Part shown: positions 1 through 9,144 of the stretch, in pieces | Numbering within the stretch: the first letter of the stretch is position 1 | Layout of the letters: each line of letters begins with the position of its first letter | Source: Erysipelotrichaceae bacterium | Lineage (GTDB): Bacteria; Bacillota_I; Bacilli_A; RFN20; CAG-826 | NCBI GenBank assembly: GCA_015058945.1 | Contig: SVBF01000018.1 | Span: 1-64,000, forward strand | Reading direction: 5' to 3' | DNA: 64,000 bases | Program-made: the position numbers and the translations under genes | The notes under the pieces: model-generated | The model's input: only the letters and a program-made list of their open reading frames with translations | Told to the model about the DNA's origin: nothing | Database searches by the model: none

Positions 1-32
1 CCTTTTTTTCTACCCTCTTTTCCCGCATGCCC

Positions 33-38
33 TATAAT
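33..38 (+). promoter_or_regulatory. -10 box (TATAAT) six bases before a start codon
   Basis: A perfect TATAAT lies 6 nt upstream of the ATG at 45 and no Shine-Dalgarno is present. Transcription would start at or next to that ATG, so a leaderless mRNA is predicted. A T-rich tract lies upstream but no clear -35 hexamer. Confidence 0.55.
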
Positions 39-44
39 GAGGCT

Positions 45-539
45 ATGCTCGAAAAGACCTTCATCCGCCCCTATCGCAACGGCGACGCGGAACGTCTCGT
101 CGCCTTCCTTGATGAGGCGCGTTTCCTCCTCGGCGACGACGATTTCACCCCCGAGGGGAAGCACGCGCTCTATTTCCTTTTCTCCGAGCGGCTCGACATC
201 CTCGGCCTCATCGAGGCGGAAGTCGCCGCGACCAAGCACGTCGATGGCATCGATCCTTCCCTCATCGTCACCAAAATCGCCTTGAGGCGCGGCTATGAGG
301 ACGAGGATCTCGTCTCCTCATTGCTCGGCTTTTTGTTGCGCGAATGCAACGCCATGGACGTGAGCTATGTCTATCTGCTTGGCGAGGAAGTCCCCTTTGA
401 GAAAGAACTCGGCTTCGTCCTCGCCGCCCAAAAAGGCATCTACACCAAAGAAGAAAGCGAAGCCAACATCCCCTCGCTTCGCCTTTACGCCGTCGACAAA
501 AACAAAGAGACCGTCCCCGGTTTCCTCTATCGTTTGTAA
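45..539 (+). CDS. GNAT-like hypothetical protein
   Basis: A 164-residue protein from the ATG at 45. An in-frame ATG at 27 would add six residues but lies upstream of the TATAAT, so 45 is preferred. The layout recalls GNAT N-acyltransferases: an early 'FIRPYRNGDAERL' segment, a helix 'LVSSLLGFLLRECNAM' where the acyl-CoA-binding helix would sit, and a late 'FEKELGFV' resembling the 'fYeklGF' strand-loop of that fold. The usual Q/RxxGxG/A acetyl-CoA loop is not clear, so catalysis is uncertain. The gene is followed 12 nt later by a membrane protein gene with its own ribosome-binding site. The substrate cannot be guessed. Confidence 0.6.
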   Translation: MLEKTFIRPYRNGDAERLVAFLDEARFLLGDDDFTPEGKHALYFLFSERLDILGLIEAEVAATKHVDGIDPSLIVTKIALRRGYEDEDLVSSLLGFLLRECNAMDVSYVYLLGEEVPFEKELGFVLAAQKGIYTKEESEANIPSLRLYAVDKNKETVPGFLYRL

Positions 540-551
540 AAGGAGTCCACC

Positions 552-1241
552 ATGCGGAAAATCATGGAGCCCGCGTTTTATTTCCTCTATCTCGCCGCGA
601 TTGGCTTCGCGGGCGTCTTTTTGATCGTCCGTTCCATCCAGCAGAGGAAAAAGGGTGAGGATAATCATGGGTATCTATTGGGAATCGCCTGCTTTTTGCT
701 CGGCTTTGGCGACGCCTTCCATTTGATTCCACGCGCCATCGGGCTATTCACCGACACTTTGGATAACCCTTCGGAAAGCCTCGCTTTTTATCTTGGCGTC
801 GGCAAGCTCATCACCTCGGTCACGATGACCGTCTTCTATGACTTGCTCTACCTCTATTTCCGCAAAAAGGGGCTCTTTCCCGCCTCGAAGGCCTTGGACA
901 TCGTAGCGATCGTCCTCACCGCGCTTCGCTTTGCGTTGCTCTGTTTCCCCCAAAACGGATGGACCGTCAACGCGACCTCCCTCGACTTCGGCATCTACCG
1001 CAACGTCCCCTTCGTCATCCTCGGCGTCATGGTCATCGCCCTTTCCTTCCGTTTTTTGTGGAACGAGTCGCCCTACCGCTTCCTCGGCATCGCGATCACG
1101 TTATCGTTCCTCTTCTATCTCCCCGTCGTCCTCTTCGCCCATCTATCGGTCTATGTCGGCATGCTGATGTTGCCCAAGACCGTCTGCTATCTCTGGATCG
1201 CCGGGATGTTCCTCAAAGAGGCCTGGCCCAAGAAGGCATAG
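552..1241 (+). CDS. polytopic membrane protein, unknown function
   Basis: A 229-residue protein that I do not recognise. AAAGGAG is well spaced before the ATG. There are about seven hydrophobic segments, starting near residues 7-26 (FYFLYLAAIGFAGVFLIV) and continuing at about 40-60, 80-100, 112-132, 150-170, 178-198 and 203-220. Charged residues are confined to short loops (RSIQQRKKGED, YFRKKG), and the C terminus 'KEAWPKKA' suits a cytoplasmic end. It is probably cotranscribed with the GNAT-like gene 12 nt upstream. No catalytic motif is visible. Confidence 0.6.
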   Translation: MRKIMEPAFYFLYLAAIGFAGVFLIVRSIQQRKKGEDNHGYLLGIACFLLGFGDAFHLIPRAIGLFTDTLDNPSESLAFYLGVGKLITSVTMTVFYDLLYLYFRKKGLFPASKALDIVAIVLTALRFALLCFPQNGWTVNATSLDFGIYRNVPFVILGVMVIALSFRFLWNESPYRFLGIAITLSFLFYLPVVLFAHLSVYVGMLMLPKTVCYLWIAGMFLKEAWPKKA

Positions 1242-1320
1242 TAAGCGCTTTTTGATAACCTTGCGTTGAAAGTTCGGCCAATCGTCCTATCCTTTTGTCG
1301 TACGTTTTTAAGGAGCAACC

Positions 1321-1710
1321 ATGAAAAAAGCCATTAACGTCCTCGTCTTGATCAGCAAGATTCTCTCCATCGTCCTCGCCGTCCTCTATGTGATCCTCAT
1401 GATCGTGAACTTCGCCCAAGCCCCCGGCGCGACCGGCGCCACGCGTGACGCGTTCATCTCTAGCGGCGTCAGCAACATCTTCCAGTTGTCCTTCGCCATC
1501 GCCGCGATCATCGTGACCTACCTTAACGGTCCCAAGATGAATGAGGAGACCGCGAGCAAGGCCGAGGCGATCGTCGCCATCGTCTTCGGCGCCCTCGGCT
1601 GCCCGACCTTGGCTGCCGCCGGCATCGTCTACCTCGTTTTGGTCCACCAGAAGGAGAAGGGCGCGATCGCCGAAGCCCCCACAGAACCATCCGATTCGGA
1701 GCAGCGTTAA
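1321..1710 (+). CDS. small membrane protein, unknown function
   Basis: A 129-residue protein with AAGGAG before the ATG. Three hydrophobic segments are visible: residues 5-28 (signal-anchor-like, after MKK), about 48-66 and about 82-107. A hydrophilic acidic tail (EAPTEPSDSEQR) follows. It resembles the many short DUF-type integral membrane proteins of Firmicutes but I cannot name a family. A rho-independent terminator follows immediately, so it ends its transcription unit. Confidence 0.55.
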   Translation: MKKAINVLVLISKILSIVLAVLYVILMIVNFAQAPGATGATRDAFISSGVSNIFQLSFAIAAIIVTYLNGPKMNEETASKAEAIVAIVFGALGCPTLAAAGIVYLVLVHQKEKGAIAEAPTEPSDSEQR

Positions 1711-1718
1711 GCCTAGTG

Positions 1719-1750
1719 CCCGTCGCCGAAAGCGATGGGTTTTTTCTTTT
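1719..1750 (+). terminator. rho-independent terminator
   Basis: Stem CCCGTCGC/GCGATGGG (one G-U pair) with a 5-nt loop, followed by a T-run, directly after the 129-residue membrane protein gene. Confidence 0.7.
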
Positions 1751-1807
1751 CGGCGTCTCTAGGTCAAATATCCGCAAACTCGCGTCCACCTATCGTGCGC
1801 ATTGCGT

Positions 1808-1813
1808 TATAAT
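1808..1813 (+). promoter_or_regulatory. -10 box of pfkA
   Basis: TATAAT with a downstream Shine-Dalgarno GGAAGG at about 1826-1831. This gives a conventional leadered transcript for pfkA-pyk-glk. No good -35 is visible 17 nt upstream. Confidence 0.5.
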
Positions 1814-1839
1814 GGGATAAATTTCGGAAGGTTTTGGTT

Positions 1840-2802
1840 ATGATCCACAAAATCGGTGTTCTCACTTCCGGTGGCGATGCCCCGGGCATGAACTGCGCTA
1901 TTCGCGCCGTCGTTCGCGCAGGTTTGCGCTATGGCTTAGAAGTCTATGGCGTCACCAACGGCTACAAAGGTCTCGTCGAGGGCGACATCAAACGGATGGA
2001 TCGCTCCTCCGTCTCTGACATCGTCAACCGCGGCGGCACCATCCTCCAGACCGCCCGCCTTAGGGAATTCAAAGAGGAATCGGTCCGTCAGATCGCGGTC
2101 GATAACCTGAAGAAGCTCGGCATCGAGGCCCTCGTCGTCATCGGCGGCGACGGCTCTTACATGGGCGCGAAGAAGCTCACCGAGATGGGCATCAACTGCG
2201 TCGGCCTCCCCGGCACGATCGACAACGACATCGCCTCCACCGACTACACCATCGGCTTCGACACCTGCCAAAACACCATCGTCGAGTGCATCGATAAGAT
2301 TCGCGACACCACCGAGTCCCATCAGCGTTGCGCCGTCATCGAGGTCATGGGCAACCACTGTGGCGACCTCGCCCTCTACACCGGCCTCGCCGAAGGCGCC
2401 GAGATGATCATCACCCCCGATCACCCGATCCCCGAAGAAGAAATCATTTCCTCCTTGAAGAAACTCCACGACTCCGACAAGAAGCGCGCCGTCGTCATCG
2501 TTTCCGAGAAGATCTACCCCGATATCCATGCCTTCGCCGCCAAGATCCAAGAGGAGACCGGCTTCGAAACCAAAGCCGAAGTCCTCGGCCGCGTCCAGCG
2601 CGGCGGCTCCCCGAGCGCCTTCGACCGCGTCTTGGCCGCCCGTATGGGTGCCTACGCCGTCGACTGCCTGCTCGATGGCAAGGGCGGCATCTGCGTCGGC
2701 ATGGTCAACAACAAGATCGTGGCCTACGACATCTACGAAGCGTTGCAACTCCCCCGCGACAAGCACGCCTCGATGCTCCGCCTTATCGACATTCTCGCCT
2801 AA
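1840..2802 (+). CDS. pfkA: ATP-dependent 6-phosphofructokinase
   Basis: Phosphorylates fructose-6-phosphate to fructose-1,6-bisphosphate in the cytoplasm, the committed step of glycolysis. The 320-residue length matches bacterial PfkA. Visible motifs are the N-terminal nucleotide loop GVLTSGGDAPGMN, VIGGDGSYMGA (a glycine in the GGDGS segment marks ATP rather than pyrophosphate use), the catalytic GTIDNDI, MGNHCGD and GRVQRGGSPSAFDR. I chose the ATG at 1840, 9 nt after GGAAGG; a TTG two codons upstream is less likely. The gene heads a glycolytic cluster with pyk and a ROK glucokinase. Confidence 0.97.
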   Translation: MIHKIGVLTSGGDAPGMNCAIRAVVRAGLRYGLEVYGVTNGYKGLVEGDIKRMDRSSVSDIVNRGGTILQTARLREFKEESVRQIAVDNLKKLGIEALVVIGGDGSYMGAKKLTEMGINCVGLPGTIDNDIASTDYTIGFDTCQNTIVECIDKIRDTTESHQRCAVIEVMGNHCGDLALYTGLAEGAEMIITPDHPIPEEEIISSLKKLHDSDKKRAVVIVSEKIYPDIHAFAAKIQEETGFETKAEVLGRVQRGGSPSAFDRVLAARMGAYAVDCLLDGKGGICVGMVNNKIVAYDIYEALQLPRDKHASMLRLIDILA

Positions 2803-2857
2803 GTTCGACCGTCTCTTAGCTTGCTAGGAGACTTTATTTATCCGGAAAGGATTTTCC

Positions 2858-4315
2858 ATGAGACTCAACATTTCCAAGAAGACCAAAATCATCTGCACCA
2901 TCGGTCCCGCCTCGGACACCAAAGAAAAGGTCCGCGAGCTTTACGAATCCGGCATGAACGTCATGCGCATCAACTTCTCCCACGGGACCCATCCCCAGCA
3001 GCAGGAGAAGATCGACATCGCCCGTTCGTTTGAGAAGGAAGGCATCTACATCCCCGTCGCCTTGGACACCAAAGGCCCCGAGATCCGCACCGGCTATATG
3101 GAAGGGGACGCCCTCGATATCCCCGATGGCCACCAGATGCGCATCACGATGAAGGAATGCAAGGGTAACCTCGAGCGTTTCTCCGTCACCTACCCCGGCT
3201 TATATGACGACGTGAACGTCGGCGACCATATCCTCATCGACGACGGCAACCTCGACTTCGAGGTCATCGAGAAGGACGCGAAGGAAAAAGAGCTCGTCGT
3301 CGTCGCCAAGAACCACCACATCCTCAAGAACCAAAAAGGCGTCAACTGCCCCCACTCCCACCTCAACATGGATTTCATCTCGCCCAAAGACGAGGACGAC
3401 TTGAAATTCGGCTGCGAAAACGACGTGGATTGCATCTTTGCCTCCTTCGTCCGCCGTCCCGAGGACATCCGTGACATGAAGGCGGTCCTCAAGAAATACG
3501 GCAAACCCGACATCCCCATCTTCGCCAAGATCGAAAACCCCGAGGCCGTCGATAAAATCGAGGCCATCGTGGACGAATGCGAAGGCGTCATGGTCGCCCG
3601 CGGCGACCTCGGCGTCGAAATCCCACCCGAGACAGTCCCCGACGTCCAGCGCCACATCATCACCGTCTGCCGCAACAAAGGAAAACCGGTCATCACCGCG
3701 ACCCAGATGCTCGACTCGATGGTGACCCACCCCCGCCCGACCCGCGCGGAAGTGACCGACGTCGCGACCGCCGTCGACGAAGGTTCCGACTGCGTCATGC
3801 TCTCGGCCGAAAGCGCCTCCGGCCTATATCCGGTCAAAGCCGTTGAGATGCAGGCCGCGATCGCCCGCACCGAGGAGAATAACCACCTCGATTACGAAAA
3901 GCTTGCCGTCCAGGCCTACGAGACCAGCCAACGCACCAATAACGACGCCATCTCCAACGCCGTCGCCAATACCGCCCTCCTTATTGGGGCGAAGCTCATC
4001 GTGAACTTCACCGAGCGCGGCAATTCCTCTTGGCGCATCTCCAAGGCGCGCCCCTGCTGCCCGATCGTCTCCGTCACCGCCTCTAGGCGCGTCGCCTTAC
4101 AGGGCGCATGGATGTGGGGCGTCTATAGCGTCTTGCTCAAGACCTCCATGCCGGACTTCATCGAGGAGATGGAAGTCTTGGCGCTCAAGATCGCCCGCGA
4201 GCTCGGCATCGCCCCGGGCGAGCACATCATCCTCGCCGGCGGCACCCCCACCGGGGCCGGCAACACCAATTTCATGCGCATCATCACCGTCAACGACATC
4301 AAGGAGATCGACTAA
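2858..4315 (+). CDS. pyk: pyruvate kinase
   Basis: Converts phosphoenolpyruvate and ADP to pyruvate and ATP, the last step of glycolysis. It has 485 residues. Clear family motifs: KIICTIGPASDT, MRINFSHG, ALDTKGPEIRTG, the catalytic-lysine region IFAKIENPEAVDKIEAI, GVMVARGDLGVEIP, PVITATQMLDSM and PRPTRAEVTDVATAV. The C-terminal allosteric domain is present; the extra PEP-utiliser domain of some Bacillus enzymes is absent. GGAAAGGA precedes the ATG. Its stop overlaps the next start (TAATG), so glucokinase translation is probably coupled. Confidence 0.97.
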   Translation: MRLNISKKTKIICTIGPASDTKEKVRELYESGMNVMRINFSHGTHPQQQEKIDIARSFEKEGIYIPVALDTKGPEIRTGYMEGDALDIPDGHQMRITMKECKGNLERFSVTYPGLYDDVNVGDHILIDDGNLDFEVIEKDAKEKELVVVAKNHHILKNQKGVNCPHSHLNMDFISPKDEDDLKFGCENDVDCIFASFVRRPEDIRDMKAVLKKYGKPDIPIFAKIENPEAVDKIEAIVDECEGVMVARGDLGVEIPPETVPDVQRHIITVCRNKGKPVITATQMLDSMVTHPRPTRAEVTDVATAVDEGSDCVMLSAESASGLYPVKAVEMQAAIARTEENNHLDYEKLAVQAYETSQRTNNDAISNAVANTALLIGAKLIVNFTERGNSSWRISKARPCCPIVSVTASRRVALQGAWMWGVYSVLLKTSMPDFIEEMEVLALKIARELGIAPGEHIILAGGTPTGAGNTNFMRIITVNDIKEID

Positions 4316-5154
4316 TGCGTAAAGTCATCGCGCTCGACATCGGCGGCACCAACACCCGCGTCGCCCTAATCAATGAGGATTACGTCGTCGAAAACGTCCT
4401 CATCAAACCGACCGTCGTCGGTAATCTGGACTTGTTCCTCGCCTCCGTCGCGGACGTCATCCGCGAAGGCATCCCCTCTATGGAGGGCGTCATCGCCATC
4501 TCCGCCGGCGTCCCCGGACGCGTCCGCCATGACGGCTATATCTACGCCTTGCCGAACATCCATATCTCCGCGATTCCTTTAAGCGAATACCTCGAGAAGG
4601 AATTCGGCTTGCCCGTCTTCGTCCGCAACGACGCCGAAGTCGCCGCGCTTGCCGAAGCCAACGTCGGTCCCTACAAAGACTGCAAATCGCTCTATTTCGT
4701 GACCATCTCCACCGGAGTGGGCGGTGCGTTATGCATCGACGGAAAGCTCGTCAACTCCTCCTATGAGGTCGGCCACACCATGACCGCCTACCATAACGAG
4801 ATCCATGAATTCGAGCATATGGCGAGCGGCACCGGCTTACGCCGCCTCTGCGACATGAATGGCCTCAACATCGAAGACGCCCGCGCCTTCTTCGAGCTCG
4901 TCAAAAACAAGCATCCCCTCGCCTTAAGGGTCTATAAGGACTGGATCAAGATGCTCGCCGAATGGATCGAGATGAACCAAGACAACTTCTCCCCCGACGT
5001 CTTCACCCTCACCGGCGGCGTCATGAAGAGCAAGGACATCTTCTTCGAGGACCTTCGCCGCGCCTGCCCCTCCTCCCGCATCGAGGAATGCGGCTGCGGC
5101 CAACAAGCCGGTCTCATCGGAGCGGCCGTCTTCGGCTTCCAAAAAGTCGAATAA
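4315..5154 (+). CDS. ROK-family glucokinase
   Basis: A 279-residue ROK sugar kinase, probably making glucose-6-phosphate from glucose. The ATP loop is ALDIGGTNTR, the sugar-binding/catalytic segment is FVRNDAEVAALAEA, and the glycine-rich loop is ISTGVGGALCIDG. The conserved EVGH is present. The usual zinc cluster after it (CxCGxxGCxE) is missing, replaced by HTMTAYHNEIHEFEHMASG, so this is a divergent zinc-less ROK protein. A Cys-rich ECGCGQQAG lies near the C terminus. The start overlaps the pyk stop by one base and a strong terminator follows. Glucose specificity is inferred from the glycolytic context; another hexose or N-acetylmannosamine is possible. Confidence 0.85.
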   Translation: MRKVIALDIGGTNTRVALINEDYVVENVLIKPTVVGNLDLFLASVADVIREGIPSMEGVIAISAGVPGRVRHDGYIYALPNIHISAIPLSEYLEKEFGLPVFVRNDAEVAALAEANVGPYKDCKSLYFVTISTGVGGALCIDGKLVNSSYEVGHTMTAYHNEIHEFEHMASGTGLRRLCDMNGLNIEDARAFFELVKNKHPLALRVYKDWIKMLAEWIEMNQDNFSPDVFTLTGGVMKSKDIFFEDLRRACPSSRIEECGCGQQAGLIGAAVFGFQKVE

Positions 5155-5174
5155 GCGTTTTCTTGCCATAACCA

Positions 5175-5203
5175 ATCCCCATTTATGGGGATTTTTGTTT
5201 TCG
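5175..5203 (+). terminator. rho-independent terminator of pfkA-pyk-glk
   Basis: Perfect 8-bp stem ATCCCCAT/ATGGGGAT with a 2-4 nt loop, followed by TTTTGTTTT. Confidence 0.85.
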
Positions 5204-5239
5204 TGACGATTTTTTGCTTTCTTACTTTCCTCGCCTGCG

Positions 5240-5273
5240 TATAATACGTGCGTCACATTCGTATGAAGTGACG
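5240..5273 (+). promoter_or_regulatory. promoter -10 and inverted repeat before lipoprotein gene
   Basis: TATAAT at 5240-5245, followed by CGTCAC-N11-GTGACG (5251-5273). The repeat covers the expected transcription start, so it could be an operator or a hairpin at the mRNA 5' end. Confidence 0.45.
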
Positions 5274-5295
5274 CGACATGAAAGGAAACAAAACC

Positions 5296-5736
5296 ATGAA
5301 CAAAATCGCTCGTATCACCCTCGCCTTAGCCTCAGTCACCTTGCTCGCCGGCTGCGCGAAATCCGTCACCGCCGATGAGGCCAAGAAGATCGCCGACGGC
5401 TATAGTGCCTCCAAGGCCCTCGAAGCCAAATTCACCAAGGTCCACGTCGTCAACAAGTTCTCCGACGCCTCCCAAAACGAAGAGCACGACGCGACCGACA
5501 CCGCCCTCGCCATCCTCATCTCGGCCATGCCCGACCTCAACAAGGCGATGGTTTACTTCGCCGCCGGACTCGAAGGTACTTCCTTCAAGGCCGATGGCAA
5601 CAACCTCGAACTCAACTTCAAGTCCGAAGGCTCCGAGTCCGTCTACAAGATCTCCGATCTCGGTCTCACCCAGTACTCCAAGGTCACCGAAAAGGATGGC
5701 TCCTGGATGGAATCCACCTACACCTGGACCAAGTAA
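5296..5736 (+). CDS. small lipoprotein, unknown function
   Basis: A 146-residue protein with a lipoprotein signal peptide: MNK, a hydrophobic stretch ARITLALASVTLLAG, then Cys at about position 20 (lipobox LLAGC). I chose the ATG at 5296 because GAAAGGA lies 9 nt upstream; an in-frame ATG at 5278 has no such site. The mature part is hydrophilic and probably beta-rich, with no motif I can name. It would be tethered to the outer face of the membrane. It stands alone between two terminators with its own promoter. Confidence 0.7.
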   Translation: MNKIARITLALASVTLLAGCAKSVTADEAKKIADGYSASKALEAKFTKVHVVNKFSDASQNEEHDATDTALAILISAMPDLNKAMVYFAAGLEGTSFKADGNNLELNFKSEGSESVYKISDLGLTQYSKVTEKDGSWMESTYTWTK

Positions 5737-5756
5737 TTCCCTTCGAGATGAAAAAC

Positions 5757-5784
5757 AGCCGGTCGCGAGACCGGCTTTTCGTTT
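5757..5784. terminator. bidirectional terminator between lipoprotein and PAP2 genes
   Basis: Perfect 8-bp stem AGCCGGTC/GACCGGCT with a GCGA tetraloop, T-rich on the + side and AAAAA on the other. It sits between two convergent genes. Confidence 0.85.
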
Positions 5785-6760
5785 AGCAATATACCTTGAG
5801 GAAGCGGCGATACAAGAACGTCTCGCCGAGGTCATAGATCGCCAAGGAGAAGATCATGCCCCCGAGGACATCCGTCGCATTATGCGCGCCGCGCACGATG
5901 CGGGAGAGCCCCACCGTCAACGCGAAGGCATAGACCGCGATGCGGATGATGAGGCCCGCGTTCTTTTTCCTTAATTTGGGGAAGACGTCGCCTAGAGATG
6001 CCGCGCCAAGGCAGACCAAGGCGTTCATCGTGTGGCCGCTCGGGAAGGAATAGAATTCGTCGTTGCCCCATTTGCCGATGCCGAGGATCTTGGTCGCCTG
6101 CTCGATCTGGGCGGAGGTGAAGCCATATTCGCCGCCGACGCCATATTTCTTGAACGAGATGAAGAGCTGCGGATGGTAGAAAGGTAGCCACCAGGCGGAG
6201 ATGTCGTCGATCGCCCCCACTTGTAGCAACGCGTCCAAAGTACGGTAACGGGGACGGAACCAGATGAGCTTGATGATCTCCATCCAGATGACGGAACAAG
6301 CGAGGACCGCCACCACGAAGACGCCGAGGTGGAAGGCGTTACGCGAATATCCTTTATTCACGCGATAGGCGAAAAAGACGGAAAGAGGATAGATCAATAC
6401 CGATAAGCCTAACCCGATCAATAACTTTATCCCCGTCGAAGGGACATAGCATAAAGTGCGGCAAAGGAGCTTCGCCGCGTGATATCCCCCATAGAGGGAT
6501 AGCCCGATCGCGAGAATCAAAAAGAAGATGAAGAGGAAGCGGTCGCTCTTCTTCCCTTTTGAGGGATGGAAGCGGCTGATGAGGCTTAGCCCAAAGGCGC
6601 CGAGCCAATAGGGCGGGAAGACGGCGATGACCTCAAAGGTTTTGCCAAAGCCGTTATTGGGCTCATACAGCCCTTTGGTGATCGTGAGATCGACAATCGC
6701 GGCCAAGACGAAAAGGACGATGAGCGTACCGTAAACGATATATCGTTCCACTTTCTGCAT
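5783..6760 (-). CDS. PAP2-family membrane phosphatase
   Basis: A 325-residue integral membrane protein with about 7-8 hydrophobic segments and a C-terminal type 2 phosphatidic acid phosphatase core. The three PAP2 motifs are recognisable: K-rich motif 1 (KLIWFRPRYR, with RY where RP is usual), motif 2 SFPSGHT with its histidine, and motif 3 SRIVRGAHNATDVLGG with the nucleophilic His. Such proteins hydrolyse phosphatidate, lysophosphatidate or undecaprenyl pyrophosphate at the outer membrane face; which one cannot be told. No ribosome-binding site precedes the ATG, but TAAACT lies 6 nt before it. Confidence 0.85.
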   Translation of the reverse strand: MQKVERYIVYGTLIVLFVLAAIVDLTITKGLYEPNNGFGKTFEVIAVFPPYWLGAFGLSLISRFHPSKGKKSDRFLFIFFLILAIGLSLYGGYHAAKLLCRTLCYVPSTGIKLLIGLGLSVLIYPLSVFFAYRVNKGYSRNAFHLGVFVVAVLACSVIWMEIIKLIWFRPRYRTLDALLQVGAIDDISAWWLPFYHPQLFISFKKYGVGGEYGFTSAQIEQATKILGIGKWGNDEFYSFPSGHTMNALVCLGAASLGDVFPKLRKKNAGLIIRIAVYAFALTVGLSRIVRGAHNATDVLGGMIFSLAIYDLGETFLYRRFLKVYC

Positions 6761-6766
6761 GGTGAA

Positions 6767-6772
6767 AGTTTA
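6767..6772 (-). promoter_or_regulatory. -10 box directly before PAP2 start (leaderless)
   Basis: TAAACT on the minus strand, 6 nt before the ATG at 6760, with no Shine-Dalgarno between. TTTCTT lies about 16 nt further upstream as a weak -35. Confidence 0.5.
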
Positions 6773-6785
6773 CCGACAGAAGGCC

Positions 6786-6820
6786 ATAAAGAAAACCCCA
6801 AAGCCGGAGCTAAGGGGTTT
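6786..6820 (-). terminator. rho-independent terminator of eno
   Basis: On the minus strand AAACCCC pairs with GGGGTTT across a 14-nt loop and is followed by TTTTCTTT, just after the enolase stop. Confidence 0.65.
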
Positions 6821-6842
6821 GGTGGTCATCGAATCGCCGCGA

Positions 6843-8144
<1,302 letters not shown>

Positions 8145-8181
8145 TTACTCCTTAATTTTATTAAGAACTTGGTTTGAGCCA

Positions 8182-8187
8182 ATTATA
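8182..8187 (-). promoter_or_regulatory. -10 box of eno
   Basis: TATAAT on the minus strand about 40 nt upstream of the eno start. The rest of 8188-8360 shows no gene. Confidence 0.5.
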
Positions 8188-8365
8188 GAGCATATTGGGC
8201 CCTCATTAGCATAAAAATCGCTCCAAAAAGAACTTATCGCCTTTTTTAACCATGGACTGACCCGGCCGACGATTCTCCCTTTATCCTATGCCCCTTTTGG
8301 AGACGGCTTTCAACAAGCGACGCCGAAACGTTTCACACCCCGCCTAAAAGGAAAACGGCAACTTT

Positions 8366-8393
8366 GGAAATAGAAAAGCGGCACGATGGCCGC
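8366..8393 (-). terminator. terminator after the immunity-type gene
   Basis: Minus-strand stem GCGGC/GCCGC with a 6-nt loop, followed by TTTTCT. It would end transcription of the RHS/immunity unit. Confidence 0.55.
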
Positions 8394-8434
8394 GATTCGA
8401 CGTGGGTTCATTCGGGCTATGCCCTACTTTGTAA

Positions 8435-8785
8435 TCAATTTTTAATCATCAAAAATATTTGCCCGTCTTCGGATTTAACAGCCGCACGCGACTCCTCGGA
8501 AATCAATATGAAGGGGCCTTCCTCGCAATTGATCAACCGAATGGCTTCCTTTTCATCAATTAGTTTTCCGCCGGAATCATATAGGGCTACTAGACAAATG
8601 GCTCCCCTTAAGAAATCTGTCGGGAACTCTTTGGGACGGATTATCGACAAGATGGCTTCCTTCCGCAGCAATGATTCTGAGTCGTGGGCGAACCTCCAAA
8701 CGGCGTCGTTCCTTTTCTTTGGGTTCCCGAGCTCATATAGCAAGCGTGCCTGCCGAGTTCGGATAATAAAGTTTTTAACGAACAT
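8435..8785 (-). CDS. probable immunity protein of the RHS toxin
   Basis: A 116-residue soluble protein starting MFVKNFIIRTRQARL; the ATG at 8785 has AGAGGAAG just upstream. I recognise no named family. It lies 20 nt downstream of the RHS toxin tip on the same strand, is small and has no signal peptide. That is the classic position of the cognate immunity gene in polymorphic toxin loci. The assignment rests on position, not on sequence. A terminator follows. Confidence 0.55.
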   Translation of the reverse strand: MFVKNFIIRTRQARLLYELGNPKKRNDAVWRFAHDSESLLRKEAILSIIRPKEFPTDFLRGAICLVALYDSGGKLIDEKEAIRLINCEEGPFILISEESRAAVKSEDGQIFLMIKN

Positions 8786-8805
8786 TTCTTCCTCTAGCAT
8801 AACAG

Positions 8806-9144
8806 TTACCACCAATAATCTTCATCGTCATCGGCGTCGAGCCCAAAAAGCAGCCAAAGAAAATAATAATGCCAATGTTTGTATCTGGGATCATCGGGGT
8901 GAAAATGGGGGCCGTGCTTTCCATGCGCATGGAAAATTGGTTTCCTTTTTCCACCTTTATAAAAAGCTTTGTCATAAGCTTCTTTTTTGCTGTTAGACCG
9001 AATGCGCGGAGCAGCTTTCTTCCTTTGGTAAAACATCACGTTTGGCCCGATACCCAAAAGCGGATAGGAATAATGACCAAGCGATGAGGGACTGCTCGAT
9101 TCGAAGCCATTCCAAACCATGAGAAATCCCAAGTGGAAGCCCAA
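8806..9144 (-). pseudogene. C-terminal toxin tip of the RHS protein (shifted frame)
   Basis: This reading frame continues the RHS protein after an apparent single-base deletion near 9112-9113. There a GG in place of GGG would restore the join FSWFG-N-GFESSSPSS. The tail is basic and His-rich: SNSKKEAYDKAFYKGG, then IFHAHGKHGPHFHPDD and HWHYYF. Such clustered histidines are typical of metal-dependent nuclease-like tips of polymorphic toxins, but I cannot name the family. The frame lacks its own ribosome-binding site. It should be read as the variable effector domain of the gene beginning at 13021. The last residues DDDEDYWW are acidic. Confidence 0.5.
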
